This document shows, piece after piece, positions 1 through 14,900 of a stretch of DNA of 64,000 nucleotides; within the stretch, counting starts at the first letter, position 1, and every line of letters begins with the position of its first letter. Source of the DNA: Puffinus mauretanicus (Eukaryota > Chordata > Aves > Procellariiformes > Procellariidae); contig JAJKFH010000611.1 in NCBI GenBank assembly GCA_023333565.1, forward strand, positions 1,178,001 to 1,242,000, written 5' to 3'. Made by a program: the position numbers and the translations under genes. Under the pieces are notes generated by a model. It had not been told where the DNA came from. It saw nothing but the letters and a program-made list of their open reading frames with translations, and searched no databases.

Positions 1-1595
1 TGGAAAAGAAAAAATAAATGGAAGAATAATGCAGTAGTGCCATTGACAGAGATTAAAAATAATTTTTAAAATCACAGTAAAGATACAAAAAGCTATCATA
101 TAAGTGCAGAGACAGACAAGTACAATTTGCTTCAATGTTAAAAAAACCTAAATGGCAAAGATGACATTCACAAGAAAAAAAGATTAACAGTAATTCTAGC
201 AAAACTAAAATCGTAGCTTAAATATAGTCTAATTGGTTTGAATGAAACAAAAGCTCCCTGACTCGGACAAACAGAGCTCTGACACACAAACAACATTGAA
301 ATCTATCTTTCAAAATGCAAAGGGTGGACATAAATTAAGTCCTAAATCTTTAAATGGGCAATTAAAACCCCACACAAATAATCTGGAATCTCAATACATT
401 TCTCAAGCCAAAGAATCCATATCCATCTTTTAAACATGACAGGCTGTGTGTGATCAGCATGCAATGAAGCATAGTTTAAGTTCATATTATCTCCAACTCC
501 AATGTTTTCTGATGAATTAAAAGAGCGGTGCCCTGCCAGTGGAATAAAGTAACACTGAAATGTAGTTTGCCACAATGAAAGCAGCACTCTGGTAGTTAAT
601 AATTGTTGCCAATTCTGTTTATAATATAATTGCATACAAAATACCAGAACTAATTTTGCAGAGTTCACAGACCTTGCTGGGCCAATTCAAACCACTATTC
701 CATGCGGTCTGACATCCTGTCTTTTCCATTTATCAACACCTAACACTTCAAGAGGAAAGTGAAAAGCGTGCACCCAGGGAGCTGTGAGTAATATTTGCCA
801 TGAGGTCTGGCTCAAAGCAAAAGCTTTTCTCAGCATCTAATTCAGGCACTTAGCACACCACATATACCTCATTCAGATGAACAAGGCAATTCAGTAAGTA
901 CCCACTATGTGGAAAATTGAGTATGGACAAAGTTCAGTCACTTGAGAGGTGAGAGTGTACAAAACAAAATCTTCAGTGTAACTTTAAAGCAGATATGTGA
1001 CATCACCTTCAGCCCTGCACAATTTGTGGAAAAACAGATGACTGGATTTTTCTCAGACTTCTCAAGAAAACACTGAAAGCTAGAGACTGTAACCAAAGCA
1101 AAAGGAAAAGGGAAGTTGCCCAACAACTAACAGCAGTCAACATTTTCTCCTTGCCAAATTAAAAAGTGCTCAGAAAGTGTCAGGATGGGTTTTGGATGGT
1201 CATAGCTTGGTCCGCTTCAGCAGCAAGAGGGGCAGGAGGAGGACAAGAGACAGAGCACCTCCCTGCAGCCCAACAATCACAGAGAGCAGACATCAATCAG
1301 CCTCAAGAGACTCTGTGAGCGCCTGAAAGCAAAACGACTCATCCCCTCCCTCCCTATGTGAGGGTCTTTGTAAAATCTCAGTCTAACATTTCAGTCCTGG
1401 GCTGAGATCCAGTGTGCAGACTCAGTCAAAAACCTCATGAAGAATCAGAGTTCTGGCCACTGTTAGTGAACATCAGCTAAGCCCTGCTTGTATAATAAAA
1501 GTAAAATTCCACTGTGTAAGTCATTATTCTTACAAATATATTCCACTCCTGAAACAGCCCTTACAGTTAGAGACTGTGTATAATAATATGGATAC
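1..1595 (-). other. SYTL3: SYTL3 intron (partial)
   Basis: I see no exon, RNA gene or recognisable repeat here. Short open frames (for example 342-668 on the minus strand) show no resemblance to the expected SYTL3 linker or C2A sequence. Confidence 0.7.
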
Positions 1596-1720
1596 CCTGC
1601 TTGTAATGTTGATGGCAGTGTCAGACTGGCTCCTTCTTTGCTTCCTTCTTTCCATGTTCTGCCCATAATCTGTGGTTAGGAGACGTCTGTCAGCCATATC
1701 ATTCTGGGACTTAGAGATTT
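1596..1720 (-). CDS. SYTL3: SYTL3 coding exon 7 (residues 195-236), last one in the window
   Basis: A 125-nt exon after CTTCAG, encoding KISKSQNDMADRRLL through RRSQSDTAINITSR, with donor AGG|GTATCC in phase 0. The serine-rich RRSQSDTA segment is conserved with mammals. The next exon must lie beyond position 1. Confidence 0.91.
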
Positions 1721-4700
1721 CTGAAGTGAAAATAAAGAGAGAAGTCACTATAACAAACATTGCAAGCAATCCTGTAGATTTATAGGCTAATTCTGTAGCT
1801 TTCAAACTTTTATCCTGCAATTTTAGTATTGATCTCCTAAGAGTAAGAAACAGATGGGAAGGCAAGTATTTGTCCCATTTTTTATAATTATATTTTGCCT
1901 ACCTAAATCTTTCTTGCTGCTTCAACTGGAAATTTTACTCCTTGCTTCCTATCATTACAGCTGCTGCAAGGAATTGCTGTATGCTATCAAATACAGTTTC
2001 CTTGCAGAAGTAGCTACTATAGTCCCTATACATAGCTTGATTTGTAAAGCAGTTTGGTTTGGTTCAGGATAAAAGCAAGATCATTATAACAACATAAAGT
2101 GACACGACAATGGAAATTAGAAAGCAGAGCATATTGGAAAATATTTAGAAATTTATCCAAAGTATGGATGAAAGGAGAGATATTACATACTCTGGTCCCA
2201 AACCACATATAATTTTAAGAGCATGAGTAGCCCTCATTGACTTCAATAACATTAGTCATATGGATAAGCTTATGTCCATACTTAAGAACCTTATTGAATT
2301 AGCACTTCAGTAACATCTAGTTTATTGTCAAATAAATCTATAGGACAATTGGGCATTTAGTGCACCACTTTTTGCTTCTTACTCCTCAGGGTACAGTCAG
2401 AACTTCACTTACAGGGAAGGGCAGCACTCACCCGTGATTTCTGAAGTTGAAAACTAGCAGGTTTAGCAGCAGACACTTTGTTGTAAATCCCAGATAGCCT
2501 CTCATAAAGAATTAATAACTTATAAGTGGTACACGAAATAGCTATCTTATGTTTAATTCATACAGAAGAAATAAATGTTTCTCTCACAACATGAGCCTCT
2601 GTGGAGGAACCTCAGACAGCAGACAATATGTCATTATGGTATTCAAAAACAATGGCACTCTTAAGTGTGATTTTTAAAGCCACTTTGAGTTAGTTTTGTT
2701 CTTAGCAGCAATCAGTCCTCAGATGTTTACTGTACTCTGTGTACACCATTAAGGCATCATGTGACATATTCATCCCTGACTGTAAATGAAACCAGGTTTT
2801 TAAAATACACAGTGACATCAGAGATCATAAAAGAGACTGGAGTGAGAGATCTAATGGAGTAGATACAATCTGAGTAGCTTGACCAGCAGTAGAAGCAGAA
2901 ACACGAGCTTGCCTCACGCTCTTTTAAAATGAACAGGTTACAGAACAGGTTACTGTGAGAAAGAAATGATTGCTCAGTTTTCATATCTATTCCCCCTTTG
3001 GCTTCTCTACTCAAATGGTCAGTAAGACGGACACTATCTCTAGTGGCAAGGGCGATTTTGCACTGCAAATAAAACTACAACCAGCAACTCATTTTACATT
3101 CACCAAATGGCAACCATTGGATTATAATCTCCTGTTGCTGCCAAACTATGCTGGAACAGGAGGTAACAGCATACAGAGCAGACTGTACAACAGTGGCATT
3201 GTGCTGCACGCACTAATCCTTTGTTCCCACTACTCTCAGACACGCACACACACTGGTTCCAGTGATAGAGTCAGAGGTATAACGAGGTTTATTTACTGCA
3301 ATACACAAGAGCTGGGTGTATTAAATACCTCTGCAAACCAGGACATTTTTATTTAGATAAGATACAGAGTACTAACTTTAGACACTCGTGACCGAAAGCA
3401 TTTATCAGCACAGTACCAGGTTTCATTAAGAGGCCATACCGTCTGAAAGAGCTGTTTTCTTAAGTCAAGAAGCCCAAGTCTTTCTCTCTTTAAGACTTCC
3501 TATACTTTTTAATTATTGACTTCAGTGATTGCAACAGCCTGTTATTTTCTCACAAATGAAAAGGTTCTACCCTAACTGAGAATGATAGCACCTGCGTGGG
3601 GTTTCACACACAGCTGAACTGAGCTAACAACTTGCTGCCATGCCCCTCTGCAACCACTGCTCTTCCCTCCTCAATCCCTGGCTCCTGGCCACACGGCCCA
3701 GCACCCTCTGTTGTGCAGGCTCCAACATATATACCCTACCTTGAGCCTATTTAACTCACTAAACCAGCAGAAAAGTACCTGTGTTTTGTCTGGGTTAATG
3801 TTCTGCCCTTTTAATTAGCTAAATCAGTTTCCAGAGGGATCCAGAAACACTGGTGCTAATTCAAGTTAAGCGATGGCAGCATAAGGCCAGAAACAGAGAG
3901 AGAAGAAAGACTGGGGGGAGTAGCACCTTCCTTTTGGTAGCAGTGAACTATTAAAATTAGCTTGCTGCAGTCCTGACAGTCTTTACCAGTAACTGTGGGA
4001 TATGACCAGGCTTCAAACTAACAGAAAGCAAAATAAATTACTTTGCATCCAATTCTGTGCTGCCTCAGCTATCTGCTTCCAGTAACAAAGTATCCTATGC
4101 CACCCTACACTACGCTGCCGTTCCGGAGAGACAGCTGTTGCATCTCCGCATAGCTCTAATATGTGTTCACACAGACACACACTACATTTGTGTAGTTAAA
4201 GGAGAACAGGCCTTTAGGATGGGTAGAAGAAGTTAGAGGAAAGACCAAACAAGAGCTAAGACAAGAGTTCGGCGGAAAGGCAGAAAGGCACTAAAGCCAA
4301 ATTTATTCAGGTCTAATCTCACATTTGGGGTTGTCTAAGACAAGGCTAGTAAGAAAACACTAAGGTTTGTTCAAATACATGCAAATCTGCAAACCCCTGT
4401 AATCTTCATAAGGCTCAGAAGTTGTTTTCCTCTGGTCACTGATGCCTTTAATTTGTTCTTCACAAAGGCTGGCAGTCCTCAGTGTAGTTAGCCTTAGAGG
4501 TGCATACGCAGTCTGCACCCTAAAGAACAGCAGGCAGCATAATGAGTGGAAGGAACCAAAAGTATCAGAATGAAAGAAGAGTTGTTAGGACTGGCTGGCT
4601 CTTAGAAGTATGCCTTGAAAAAACCCACACAACCAGACAGACTGAGAAAGAGGAAGGAAGTCCTCTTGAAAAGTGCTAGTGAATGAAAACATTAAACTCT

Positions 4701-7700
4701 ATTTCCATTATATGATAGATTCTTTGACAGGGTCAGTTGGGGTTCAGTCAGATAGATAACACAAAGATCACTACAGTAGAAAGTGGTTATTACACTGTGC
4801 TAACATGAGTTAAATATACTACATCTGAACACCCAGTAAACTTTAAAATAACATTATACAGTCTTTTCACATCTTTACAAGAAAGGCATTCTGGGTTGGT
4901 ATCATCAGCTTGTTAAACAACTAGCAGAACGCTGAAGGAGAGTTAGACTTACTGTATTATTTTTCAGGTTGGCTCAGTCTTGGCATTAGTCATTTCAGCC
5001 ATTACTTAATAGCCTTTGTTTATAACTATTTTTTGGCCAATACTTTGGCAAAAAAAATTGAAACATTTGACTACGTTACTCTAGAATGACAAAGCAGTGA
5101 AAGCTACTTACTTTTTATATGGGTTGTGAGAGACAAAAACAAGTTTTCTACAGATTTATTAAAACTTTTAGACTCTCTGAGTTCCTGCAAATGGGAGATG
5201 CCAAGAGTAAGAAAACACAAAATATACGCTGTTTTAAAGTTTCCATGATCATCTATCTACAGACCACATAACAATCAGATGGTAAGGCTGCAGCCCTTTG
5301 TTCACTTCTGTAGACAAATACATCTGAGGACATATGTTGACATGGTTGAAAACTGTCACACTAATGTACGAGGATGGAAAATAATCTTTTCGGTTTCATA
5401 CTCCTTGATATATAACTGGAACTCCTTGAAGGAAGATCACATAGCAATTTCGTAAATAAAACTAATTACACCACTGATTCGTTGTAATGTATTTAATACT
5501 TCAAGTAGAAAAGTCTTATCTATTACAGATGCTCCTGTGCCTCTGAATCAAAGAGTTTTCATCAAACTCCAGGTAAGCACATATTAGAATGTTTACAGAA
5601 TTGCAATGGGCTTCAAAGCCAGGGCCTGAGGACCCAGTCCAAAATGAACTGAAATAGCAATTTAGTGCGATTTCGATGAGCTCTGAGCCATGTCCTACTA
5701 TTCTGTCCACTAGAAACTGTATTGCAAAGGCAACCATCAAATTCACTGTTTTTCACTCAGTAATGAAAGTAACACATGGCATGATCGCTTTATAAATGAC
5801 TATTGAGTATCATAGGATCATGAGATCCTTCAGGCTGGAGTGGAGCTCAGAAGATGTCAGTCCAGCCTTCCTGTGGCAAGGCACCAAAAACTGGGTGCAG
5901 TATTCTAGTGCCAAGTAGAGAGGGTTAATCACTTCCCTCAAAAACTGAAAACTAATTGAAAACATCCCTCGTTATAGACTCTGACCTTTCTCTCCTACTA
6001 CCAATGCAGCATAAAAAAAAAGACAAAGGAACATAAGGCAGCATTTATATTGCAATACAATGCTACAGCAGTTGCTATTTACTGCATTTCTGTGGCTGGC
6101 CTTTTCATATGAATGACACCCTAAGAGGTGCGTGCATACGTATCTTTTGCAGATATGTACATTTACCGTCACGTTGCTTCCTGCTGTGGATTCTGTGAAA
6201 GGAGGTGGAGTTGGAGGTACGACAGAAATTTTACTAGAAATTTAAGAGACAATAAACAGTGCAACAATTAATATATTATGCTAATAGACGGATAAATGAA
6301 CCATGTTCATGCACAGTATCTTTATTATCTGTCTTCCCTGCAATCTCAAGATCTGGGTTGAGATCCTGTGTCTTTAAGAGTTGCAGCACAGGGTTATTGC
6401 CTGTTTGTAATAGTTAGGACTACCTTTCTATCTTCTCAATCTTGGGCTGCTCCAGGCAGAATTATTAATTTAAAACAATCAGGAAGACCTAATTTAGGAC
6501 AGGCTTCCTAGACTTCTATATGGTTGGCAGTGTTACAATCTGCATCCCGAACGTTAAAACACAATTCGTGTGTAACACATCGCACCTCTGTTTCAGAGAT
6601 GTTTTCAGAAAACAGTCATCTTTCTTTACAATACTAAAAGGATCCCTCCTTGCCTGCGCCCAGAGCTGTTAGAGCCCCTTTACAGCACTCCAGCCATTTC
6701 ATCTGTTGTAAATAGGCCAGGTCTGTGAAAGAAATCTAACTGTTATCTGACTAAATCTGTTAACACTGCACAGTCACGGACCCTAAAGGCAGCCAGTGAA
6801 CTTCCTTTTTGATTCTCTTTTACCACATCTACGTAAAAGCAAGTCCTTATGCAGCCTTGGTTAGGATCATATCTAGCTGATTATAAGTTTCTGTCTTACG
6901 CAGCTATGCCTCGACAGGTAATTATCACAAAATTGAGGCCATCTCTTTGCATCTTATTTTACCTTTTTTTTTTTAAAAGGAAGAAAGTTTCTTTTATACA
7001 ATATAGTTTAAGTAGACTTATTTCATTATATATCACTGGTAATAACTTAAGTATGGTCATGCTTAGGCCTCATGTCACAGTATTTATTCAGTGTAAACTG
7101 GATTTTTTACTTGTTCTAAGTTTTGGTAAGCAGACGCGCCTTACTGAATACAGAGCTTCTTGTCTACTATTTAGTCTAAAGGTATCAAATCATCAATATC
7201 TCCCATTGAGCAAATGATGATGATACTAGTAAATGATATTATACCTAGTAAATAATTTTAATCTCTGATCATTCAAAAGTAGTGTGTAAATTTGAAAGAT
7301 AATGGTGTAAACAGGTATGCAAAAAATATAAGCAGATATAACAAAAATACTGCACATCATTTCAAGTAAATAAGAAACTATTACCCTAAACATAGTACCC
7401 TCTTTTGTACTTGAGACCCTTTCTATGGATTGCTGAGAGATAAAAATAGTAATTTTTCTATGCTTTTATCATTTGTACTCCAAAAGTATCGAAATTTGTT
7501 TTTCGTAATAAAAAAATACAAACTCCTGGCTGGTTTGTAACATACAATGTATTGCCTCTACAAACTCTCAGTGTCCTAGGACCATTTGTCCTTTTATGAG
7601 TCTTACCTCAGTTTCTGATAAGATTGCAAGAGCTTTGCACCAACTGTTTCATGTCTGCCTGTGAAGGAGGGAAAAAAAAACCACCCAAAGGTCATTTAGC

Positions 7701-10700
7701 AACAACAGCAGTTACTAACGCCTAAATAATACTTTTTAAAATCAGTGCCTTTTCAGGAACTGATTTACAGAAGCTCATGCACATGCAAGTCAGGAGTGAA
7801 ATCAGCCCCCACCTGATGTATCAGTGTACATGCCAAGCAACACGCAAGTTTCTCCTGTATCACAAACTCTATCATGATTTCACCTTCACCTCTCGCAGGT
7901 GACACGTTCAGACCACCTCTTCACAAATGCTGAGGGCAATCATGTACGGGTGCTAACAGGCCCATTCCTACAGGTTGCTAAGTGCTCTCAGCCTCCTGAG
8001 GTCCAGGAGGCAGGTAGTGCACGGGCCCATTGCACTAAAGCACACTTCAACCATAAAACTCAAACACTATGGAAAGCTTGAAAATGTGCACAAGAGTAGG
8101 CACATGGTCATCTCTTGCATCTTATGAAAAATTCTTTTCACTTTTCCTACTAGACACCTGAACAATCATGAAAACGCATGATTAGTTCACAAACATGAAC
8201 AAACCCCTTTGCTAAGGCCACCCCTGTGGGGAAATAGCAACCATGTCACGTTCCTCAGGTGAGCAGCCACATGATGTAAAGAACACCAAGGAGCAAGCGC
8301 TCCATCAGGCACGAACAATGAAGACTCATAAAAATGTAGTTTGCTCCTGAGTGATTGCCAACAGAAAGAAGGGCCAAATGCATGTAACAAATGGCCAGCT
8401 GAAAATATTTGGAGTGGCTTTAGTCACTAATCATTCCTCATGTAGAAAGCAGCATGTGATCTATGCTTTGCTGAAGATATCATTAACTGTAATATATTAC
8501 TTACATATAAGTAGCAGACCTTGGTGGTGGTAGAAACAATAATCAACATATTAATGTTACAAATTTCAGTCAGAACTCCAGACTTAATGCTTTGTTATTA
8601 ATAAGTAATATTTGGTATCTTGATTTATTGCAGCATTAAATAATTTCTTAGATTTTTAATTTATTAGTCACTAAGGCAACCTACCACTTTTATGAAAATA
8701 CGATTTTTATTCTTTAGGTAGAAGCTACACAAAATTAATAAAAAGCATACTGATGGAGTATATTTAACTCCGCAACATGAGAAAACTTCACTGTAACATG
8801 TATTTTTTCAGTTAAACTTACTTTACAGTGAATACTTCGCTTGTGTTATATTTTCAAACCAAAAGAGGGCACTGTCTCTCCAGGTTTGAAGGATACATAA
8901 CTACTACGGCTGCTGTTTCAAAAGTTTGCCATTTTTTAACCCCTTTAATTATATCAGTTGGTCTAATCAAAGGAAGTAAACAAAACATATTTCTCCCTGC
9001 AGGCTTATCTTCTGTATATCCTTAGATCTTTGTGACTTCAACAGTATTACTATTAGACTAACTAAGCAAAATGCTTCAAGCATTTGCTTTGATAATGCAA
9101 GGTGAGAATTCATTTACTTCACTGGAAAGAGGGACAGTCAGTATCTTGCAATATCAGATTCAGTGTCTGAGAACAACATAGCATTTTCCAATAACTGAGG
9201 GAGATTGTTAAAATTACTGGCTTTACACTTGCTGAAAAGAATATGAGGGAAAATTATTAACAATGGTTATGGGATACAACAGTGCTTTAAAAGATCAATC
9301 AACTAATACTTAAAATCAGAAATTGTGTTAACTAGAATGGAATTCAGCGAAATCTTTCAAATTTTAAATTAATTGTTTTAGCAGGAACTGTAGTTCAGTC
9401 TCTTAACATGCTACCTGCTGTCTTTCATGAATACCTGCTACCCAAAACTTGCCTGATTACGTTGTTCCATTTATAAACTTCTTCCTATTCAAGTTTCCCA
9501 AGAGATATTTAAGGTCCAGTGCTTTCCTTTTTACCAGCTGTTCTTAAATCTAGATACCATGCAGATACTGGAAATGAAACTGTAACATTTAGCTAAGACA
9601 GGCACGAAGTGAGAGAGTTGCCTATCTGAAGTGGTGCTTCAAGGGAAAGAGGAAGGAAATCCCCTCCACCTTACTAGTCATTGTAGGTGAAAACGAAGAC
9701 TACCAGCCCCTTCGTTGGTGAAACACATTCTCCATAGGACAATCCATCCACATCCTCTATAATTTGTTTTAGGGCCTTGTATTTTTAATTGCACAGAAAA
9801 GACTGAACACAAGGCAATGGCACAGCTGGCTTAAAGTAAAGAAGCAGTAAGCGTTTAGCTCTCTGTTGATTTATAGCTATACATGTTTTTCTTTATTCCA
9901 TTCTGTCTTTTCTTTAAGCTTTAGAACTTCCTCAGTGAAAACAACTAAAGTTTTAACTTTGACAGACAATGGATGCAAGATCATTTCCTTCCTGCACATA
10001 TATTTTAACATTTCTATATTTATTTCATGTCATTGTATAGAAGCCTTACACGCTCATTAATTCAAATTGATATGGCCAGCAATTTTCTTATTCTTATTAC
10101 TCATACAAAATAAAGTATACTTTTAAATGCATTCTGCTAGTTTGTGTTTGTGTTTTATTTAGTGCATGGACAGACGCACTGCATGAGAATTTCTGACAAA
10201 TCTCTCACCAAGTGCCACATTAAATACAGTGGCAGACTACATTCTGTGTTTCTCTTAGGTGAGGACATTACACAGCAGTTTATGGTCTGTTCCAACGCTT
10301 ACCTTCACCTGGATATTTCTTTGCTCGTTCCTCGAAGAACCATTCACCAGCCTTTACTTTCACATCTCTGAAAAACACGCAAAAGACAGTTGAATCAACA
10401 TTTTCCAAACTGCATTTCTTCAAATGTTTGATAACCATTTAACAATCCAACAATCCTTCTTAATCCTACCATAAAACTAGGATTTCATGACTGCTCACTC
10501 CATTGACTGATTTTGCTGTGCATCTGCAAACAAAGGGTTCCTCCCCTCCATTATTTTTTTTCCCTTTTTGCTACGTAGGACTGCCTATAGAAAGCAATAC
10601 ATGCTGCTCTAGGCATTGCTTTGAAGCCAGGAGTGCTGGGTCCACTCCAGTCTATACAACCAACTTGCATAACAGCCCCAGGCACTTGTGCTGACACCAC

Positions 10701-11906
10701 TGCTTACAGCTGCAGCCTAGCCCGAGGAGCAGGGAGTCAATGATAGAGGATACGCTCCCAAGCAGAACTTGGGATGGCTACCAGGAGCACCGAGCTCCGC
10801 AACCCTGATGGTGTGACGGCTTCACAGCCCATCTCTCTCCGTTTTGTGGAGACTGACATCAATGATATCCACGTCATACACAGGCACCAGGATCACAGGA
10901 TGAGAAAAGTAATGATTAACAAGTATAAAATGATATCAGACAAATAGCTCTGTCAAGAGCAGTTTTTCAGCAGATTTGACTCTTGCATTTTGTTGCCTCC
11001 AACTGAATTAGATGAAGTCTGCAATCTGAACTAATCCATTATTAAAGAGGCAAAAAAATCTTTAACTGAGGATAGGATTCTCTGGAGTCTTCGGTTTCCA
11101 AATTCTCATCTAAATGTCTTACTAATTTTTGGGGCGTATATAATATTTCTGTTCCTTAGAGATTTTCTGATGCTTATTGTAGGATGAAGTCCCACTGCAA
11201 AAATTTCCTCAGTGCAGGCACTGCTAAACTTTCTTCTCTACCCAGTAGTTCATTTTCCTTCTATGAATCTCTTTATTACCATTCCCTCTGCCAAACTTGC
11301 TTGAAATTGGCAACAACATACAGACAGTAAATTCATGTAGGGCTTGCCTCCTTAAGAAAACAAAATCTCTAAACACGAGAGCTATACTGATATCCACCAA
11401 AGGCCAGGCAACAAAACCCCTGGGTCTGCCATTTCACCTCACCTTACTCTACGTTAAATAGACAAACTATACGTAGGATAATGTTTGTTCTTTCTGTGGC
11501 TTGATTTTAAGGCATTTTAGGCATTTAAAATACACCTTTGTAAGTAGCAATGCAGAATATTAAAAAACTTCACTACCTATGTAGATTGTACTATTTATTT
11601 ACATGCCTAACCATAGATCCTTGTGCATAACTGAACACAGATGAGTTTGAAAATTAGGTTAAAATAATTTTGAGACAGGATACTTATTTTCTTTGGATGC
11701 ATCTATTAACTAATAAATGTCTGAAACCTCTGCTGCACTAGCTCTTCAAGGGCTCTGCATAGGTAGTGCCTCAATTCTCATCTCCAGCCTTCCCTTTATG
11801 TTCTTCCCACTACCCGTGGTTATCTTCGCAGAGTTTAATCTCCAGTTCTGCACAGGCTCATGTGATGATTAGACCACTCACAGGATGAAAACAGATCTGG
11901 AAATAC

Positions 11907-11937
<31 letters not shown>

Positions 11938-14900
11938 GGCTGAAGAGTGTATTAAGCTAAGCTAAGACCAAATGTGTGACAATGAAGCTGATAAAGAATT
12001 ATTCTTGTCAGGTAAAATAGACTAACCACCTTCAAAGCAAATGTCTTTCTAGACTCCTAGAAGACACGATTCCCTTAAAAAACACACTATACCAACACCA
12101 TTCACATAAGAGATGCCTCTTCCTGGTAAAAGATACAAACTTTGTCAGTCCACAAGGCTTTTTAAATTTCTTATTTTGTAAACAACTAACATTCACCGAT
12201 CCCTGCATGCCCTTCCACTGAAGTGTTTAAGCATGTTTGTTACAAACACGACCCTAGTGTCTAGGAGAGAATCTCAGAAGTGCTGCTGCTGATAATGTTT
12301 TTTTCAGGAAAATATACTCTAGTGGTAACCAAGACTCAAAATTACGGTTGCTCAGGACTTGAAAATCAGCTCTTAAGTTTCTTAATTACCCTATTTTTCC
12401 CTCACTGGAGTAAACAAAAGGTGCTCAGTAGCATTTACCACACTGCTGCACTCCCTACCCTTCTTGAGATTTGCAGCCTTGATATAAAGCTCACTGAAGG
12501 TAATGGAAAAAGCCTGACCGATTCTGACGGACTTTGCATCGTGACTAAACAAGATCAAATGTGCTGTCTCTTTGCTATAAAGAGAATTTCAATGACAGCT
12601 AAAGAACTCCTCTACATTAGCAAGACAAAAAAAGTAATTTCCTCAAGAAAAAGTAAAAATGTCCTTTAATTCATTTAAATAATGCTTTCCTGGTTTTACC
12701 ATTAAATATCTCGACAAGCTTTTGAAATAATTAAGGGTGCGCGGCACTATACAAGGCAGCTTAACAACTAGGTACTCTCTAGAGGGGATTTCCACTGTGG
12801 CCACCAAATAACTGGAAACCAATTTAAAAGAGGAAGTGGAGGGAGGTATCTAGAAGAGAATATGGAAAGCTAACTTTTTAACTTTCCTTTTAGTGCTTAT
12901 AGCGTGAAGCACAGATAGTGAAATATATGCATCAAAATTAAATAACTGCTTTGTATCAAATATAGATGGAGCTGATCTGCCTATTTTATGTATAAATTGC
13001 AAAATAAACTGAGGAGTCGGAAAACATCTTTTTAGTGATAGTTCACAGTCTCTTCCAAACTATAGAAAATTACTTCAAACTAGTAGTAGAAATTCATTTA
13101 GCTTAAGACCAATACCTTGCCTTACATTTCTCAGGCATTATTTAAATCTCATTTTGGCATCCTAAGAGGGAGTGAAGTGGTGCATTAATCTTGTGTTGGC
13201 ATAAAGTAAAATTTCATCCAAATCCTTAACCTTTGTAGAGGGATATATATCATCCATCACAGCTGTTGATTCATTTTCAAAACTATCTTTCTTTGTCTAT
13301 ATAATATTATTTTTCATCCAAGGTGGAAATACAGCTAAACCATTTGGTTTAGAAAGGTTCTGATGAATAGGAGGGACTATGATGGAGTATTTTGATATAA
13401 AAATGGTACCAATACAGTAAAAGAAAGATTGTTTCCTGGAAAACAAAAGCAAGATGACATAGTAAAAGAAAAAACAACTAATTCAAAGTAAATGAATTTA
13501 CTGGATTTCTGACTGCGTTTAAACAATTCCTGATAATGTTATTAATGCTTTTTGCTTTTTAAATGTATATGAAACATTACTTCAAATCATTCATCAATCC
13601 AGGTTCCTCACTTCTGTAGTATGAGGCAAAAAAACCATGATTAGGAAATTGTCAAGTAATTGGCTATTGTTATGGTTTAACCTGGCAGGCAGCCAAACAG
13701 CACACAGTCGCTTGCTCACTCCCCCCACCTCCGGTGGGATGGGCAAGAGAATCAGAAAAAAAGTAAAACTCGTGGGTTGAGATAAGAACAGTTTAACAGA
13801 ACAGAAAAGGGAGGGAAAATAATAATAAGAAGAATGATTACAGAATATACAAAATAAGTGATTCACAATACAATTGCTCACCACTTGACAACTGATACCC
13901 AGCCAGTTCCTGAGCAGCGGTTGCTGCTCCCCAGCCAACCCCCCCCAACTTATATACTGAGCATGACGTCATATGGTATGGAATACCCCGTTGGCCAGTT
14001 GGGTCAGCTGTCCTGGCTGTCCTTTGCCACACTACCTCTGGCCTACCCTGAGGATCCGTTTTGCTAAGTACAGGAAGGGAAAACCTGACTACATGAAGTA
14101 TAACACAAAATTCCCATCAATTTCATTGCTACCAGGACTTCATCCAACATTTTCATTCCACCAGAGGCTTTGTTTCATTAATTGTTTAAATCAAGAGGTA
14201 CACACAAAACCAGTGTGCATCCACTGGATAACCAGTGTAAAACAGCACTTAAGCAAACCAGTGAAATTTCTTACCCATGAGCGTAACAAACAGTGCATTT
14301 CCAAAGGCACGGATTCAGGCAGACACGGCATTCAGAGCACACGCGATGGCTGCACCCATTGCATACTGCACCTCTGTTCATCAATAACCCAAGCGATTTC
14401 TGACAGCGGGCACAAGATCTCTCCTGGTATTCATGGCTTACATTTCTTGCCCCTTTCCACCGAAGCTGCTGCAGCTGCAGTTTCAGTTTCCTAATCCCCC
14501 AGGTAAAGAAAAAAAAGATAAAAAAATTAAATAGACCAAAACCCCCATGTAAGTTACATGCTAATACCCTTGTTGTGCAATATCATTACTAGTGGGAGAT
14601 AAGCCCTCAAGTTTGACCTCAATTGAGCCCTGTCTGAAGGCATCTACACACAGCTTTTTTGCACTGTGACTGTATATGCAACCACAACTGTGCATACAGA
14701 GTAATAGTCTAGTATAAATGGGGTTCTGTTCGTGTCAGTTATGCACACTCAGGGCAGGGCACCAAAATTGTGTATGCAAGTGATTATGTATTCACATACA
14801 AAACCAGAGACTAAATGGTGCTCTCTTTCATTTGATGATGTTTCTTATCATATTTATCCAAAAATCAAATCTTTTATCAAGTACAAATAATCATAACAAA

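Noticed and set aside
342..668. Minus-strand open frame considered as the next SYTL3 exon
   Set aside because: No similarity to the expected linker or C2A sequence, and no convincing acceptor in phase 0.
10590..10700. Possible MIR-like sequence ('GAAGCCAGGAGTGCTGGGTC')
   Set aside because: Only one short box matches; too weak to call.
12280..12669. 129-codon plus-strand open frame in SYTL3 intron 2
   Set aside because: No family resemblance, no splice or promoter context; expected by chance over this length.
13973..14494. 173-codon plus-strand open frame
   Set aside because: Antisense to SYTL3 exon 2 plus part of an LTR; no protein-like features.
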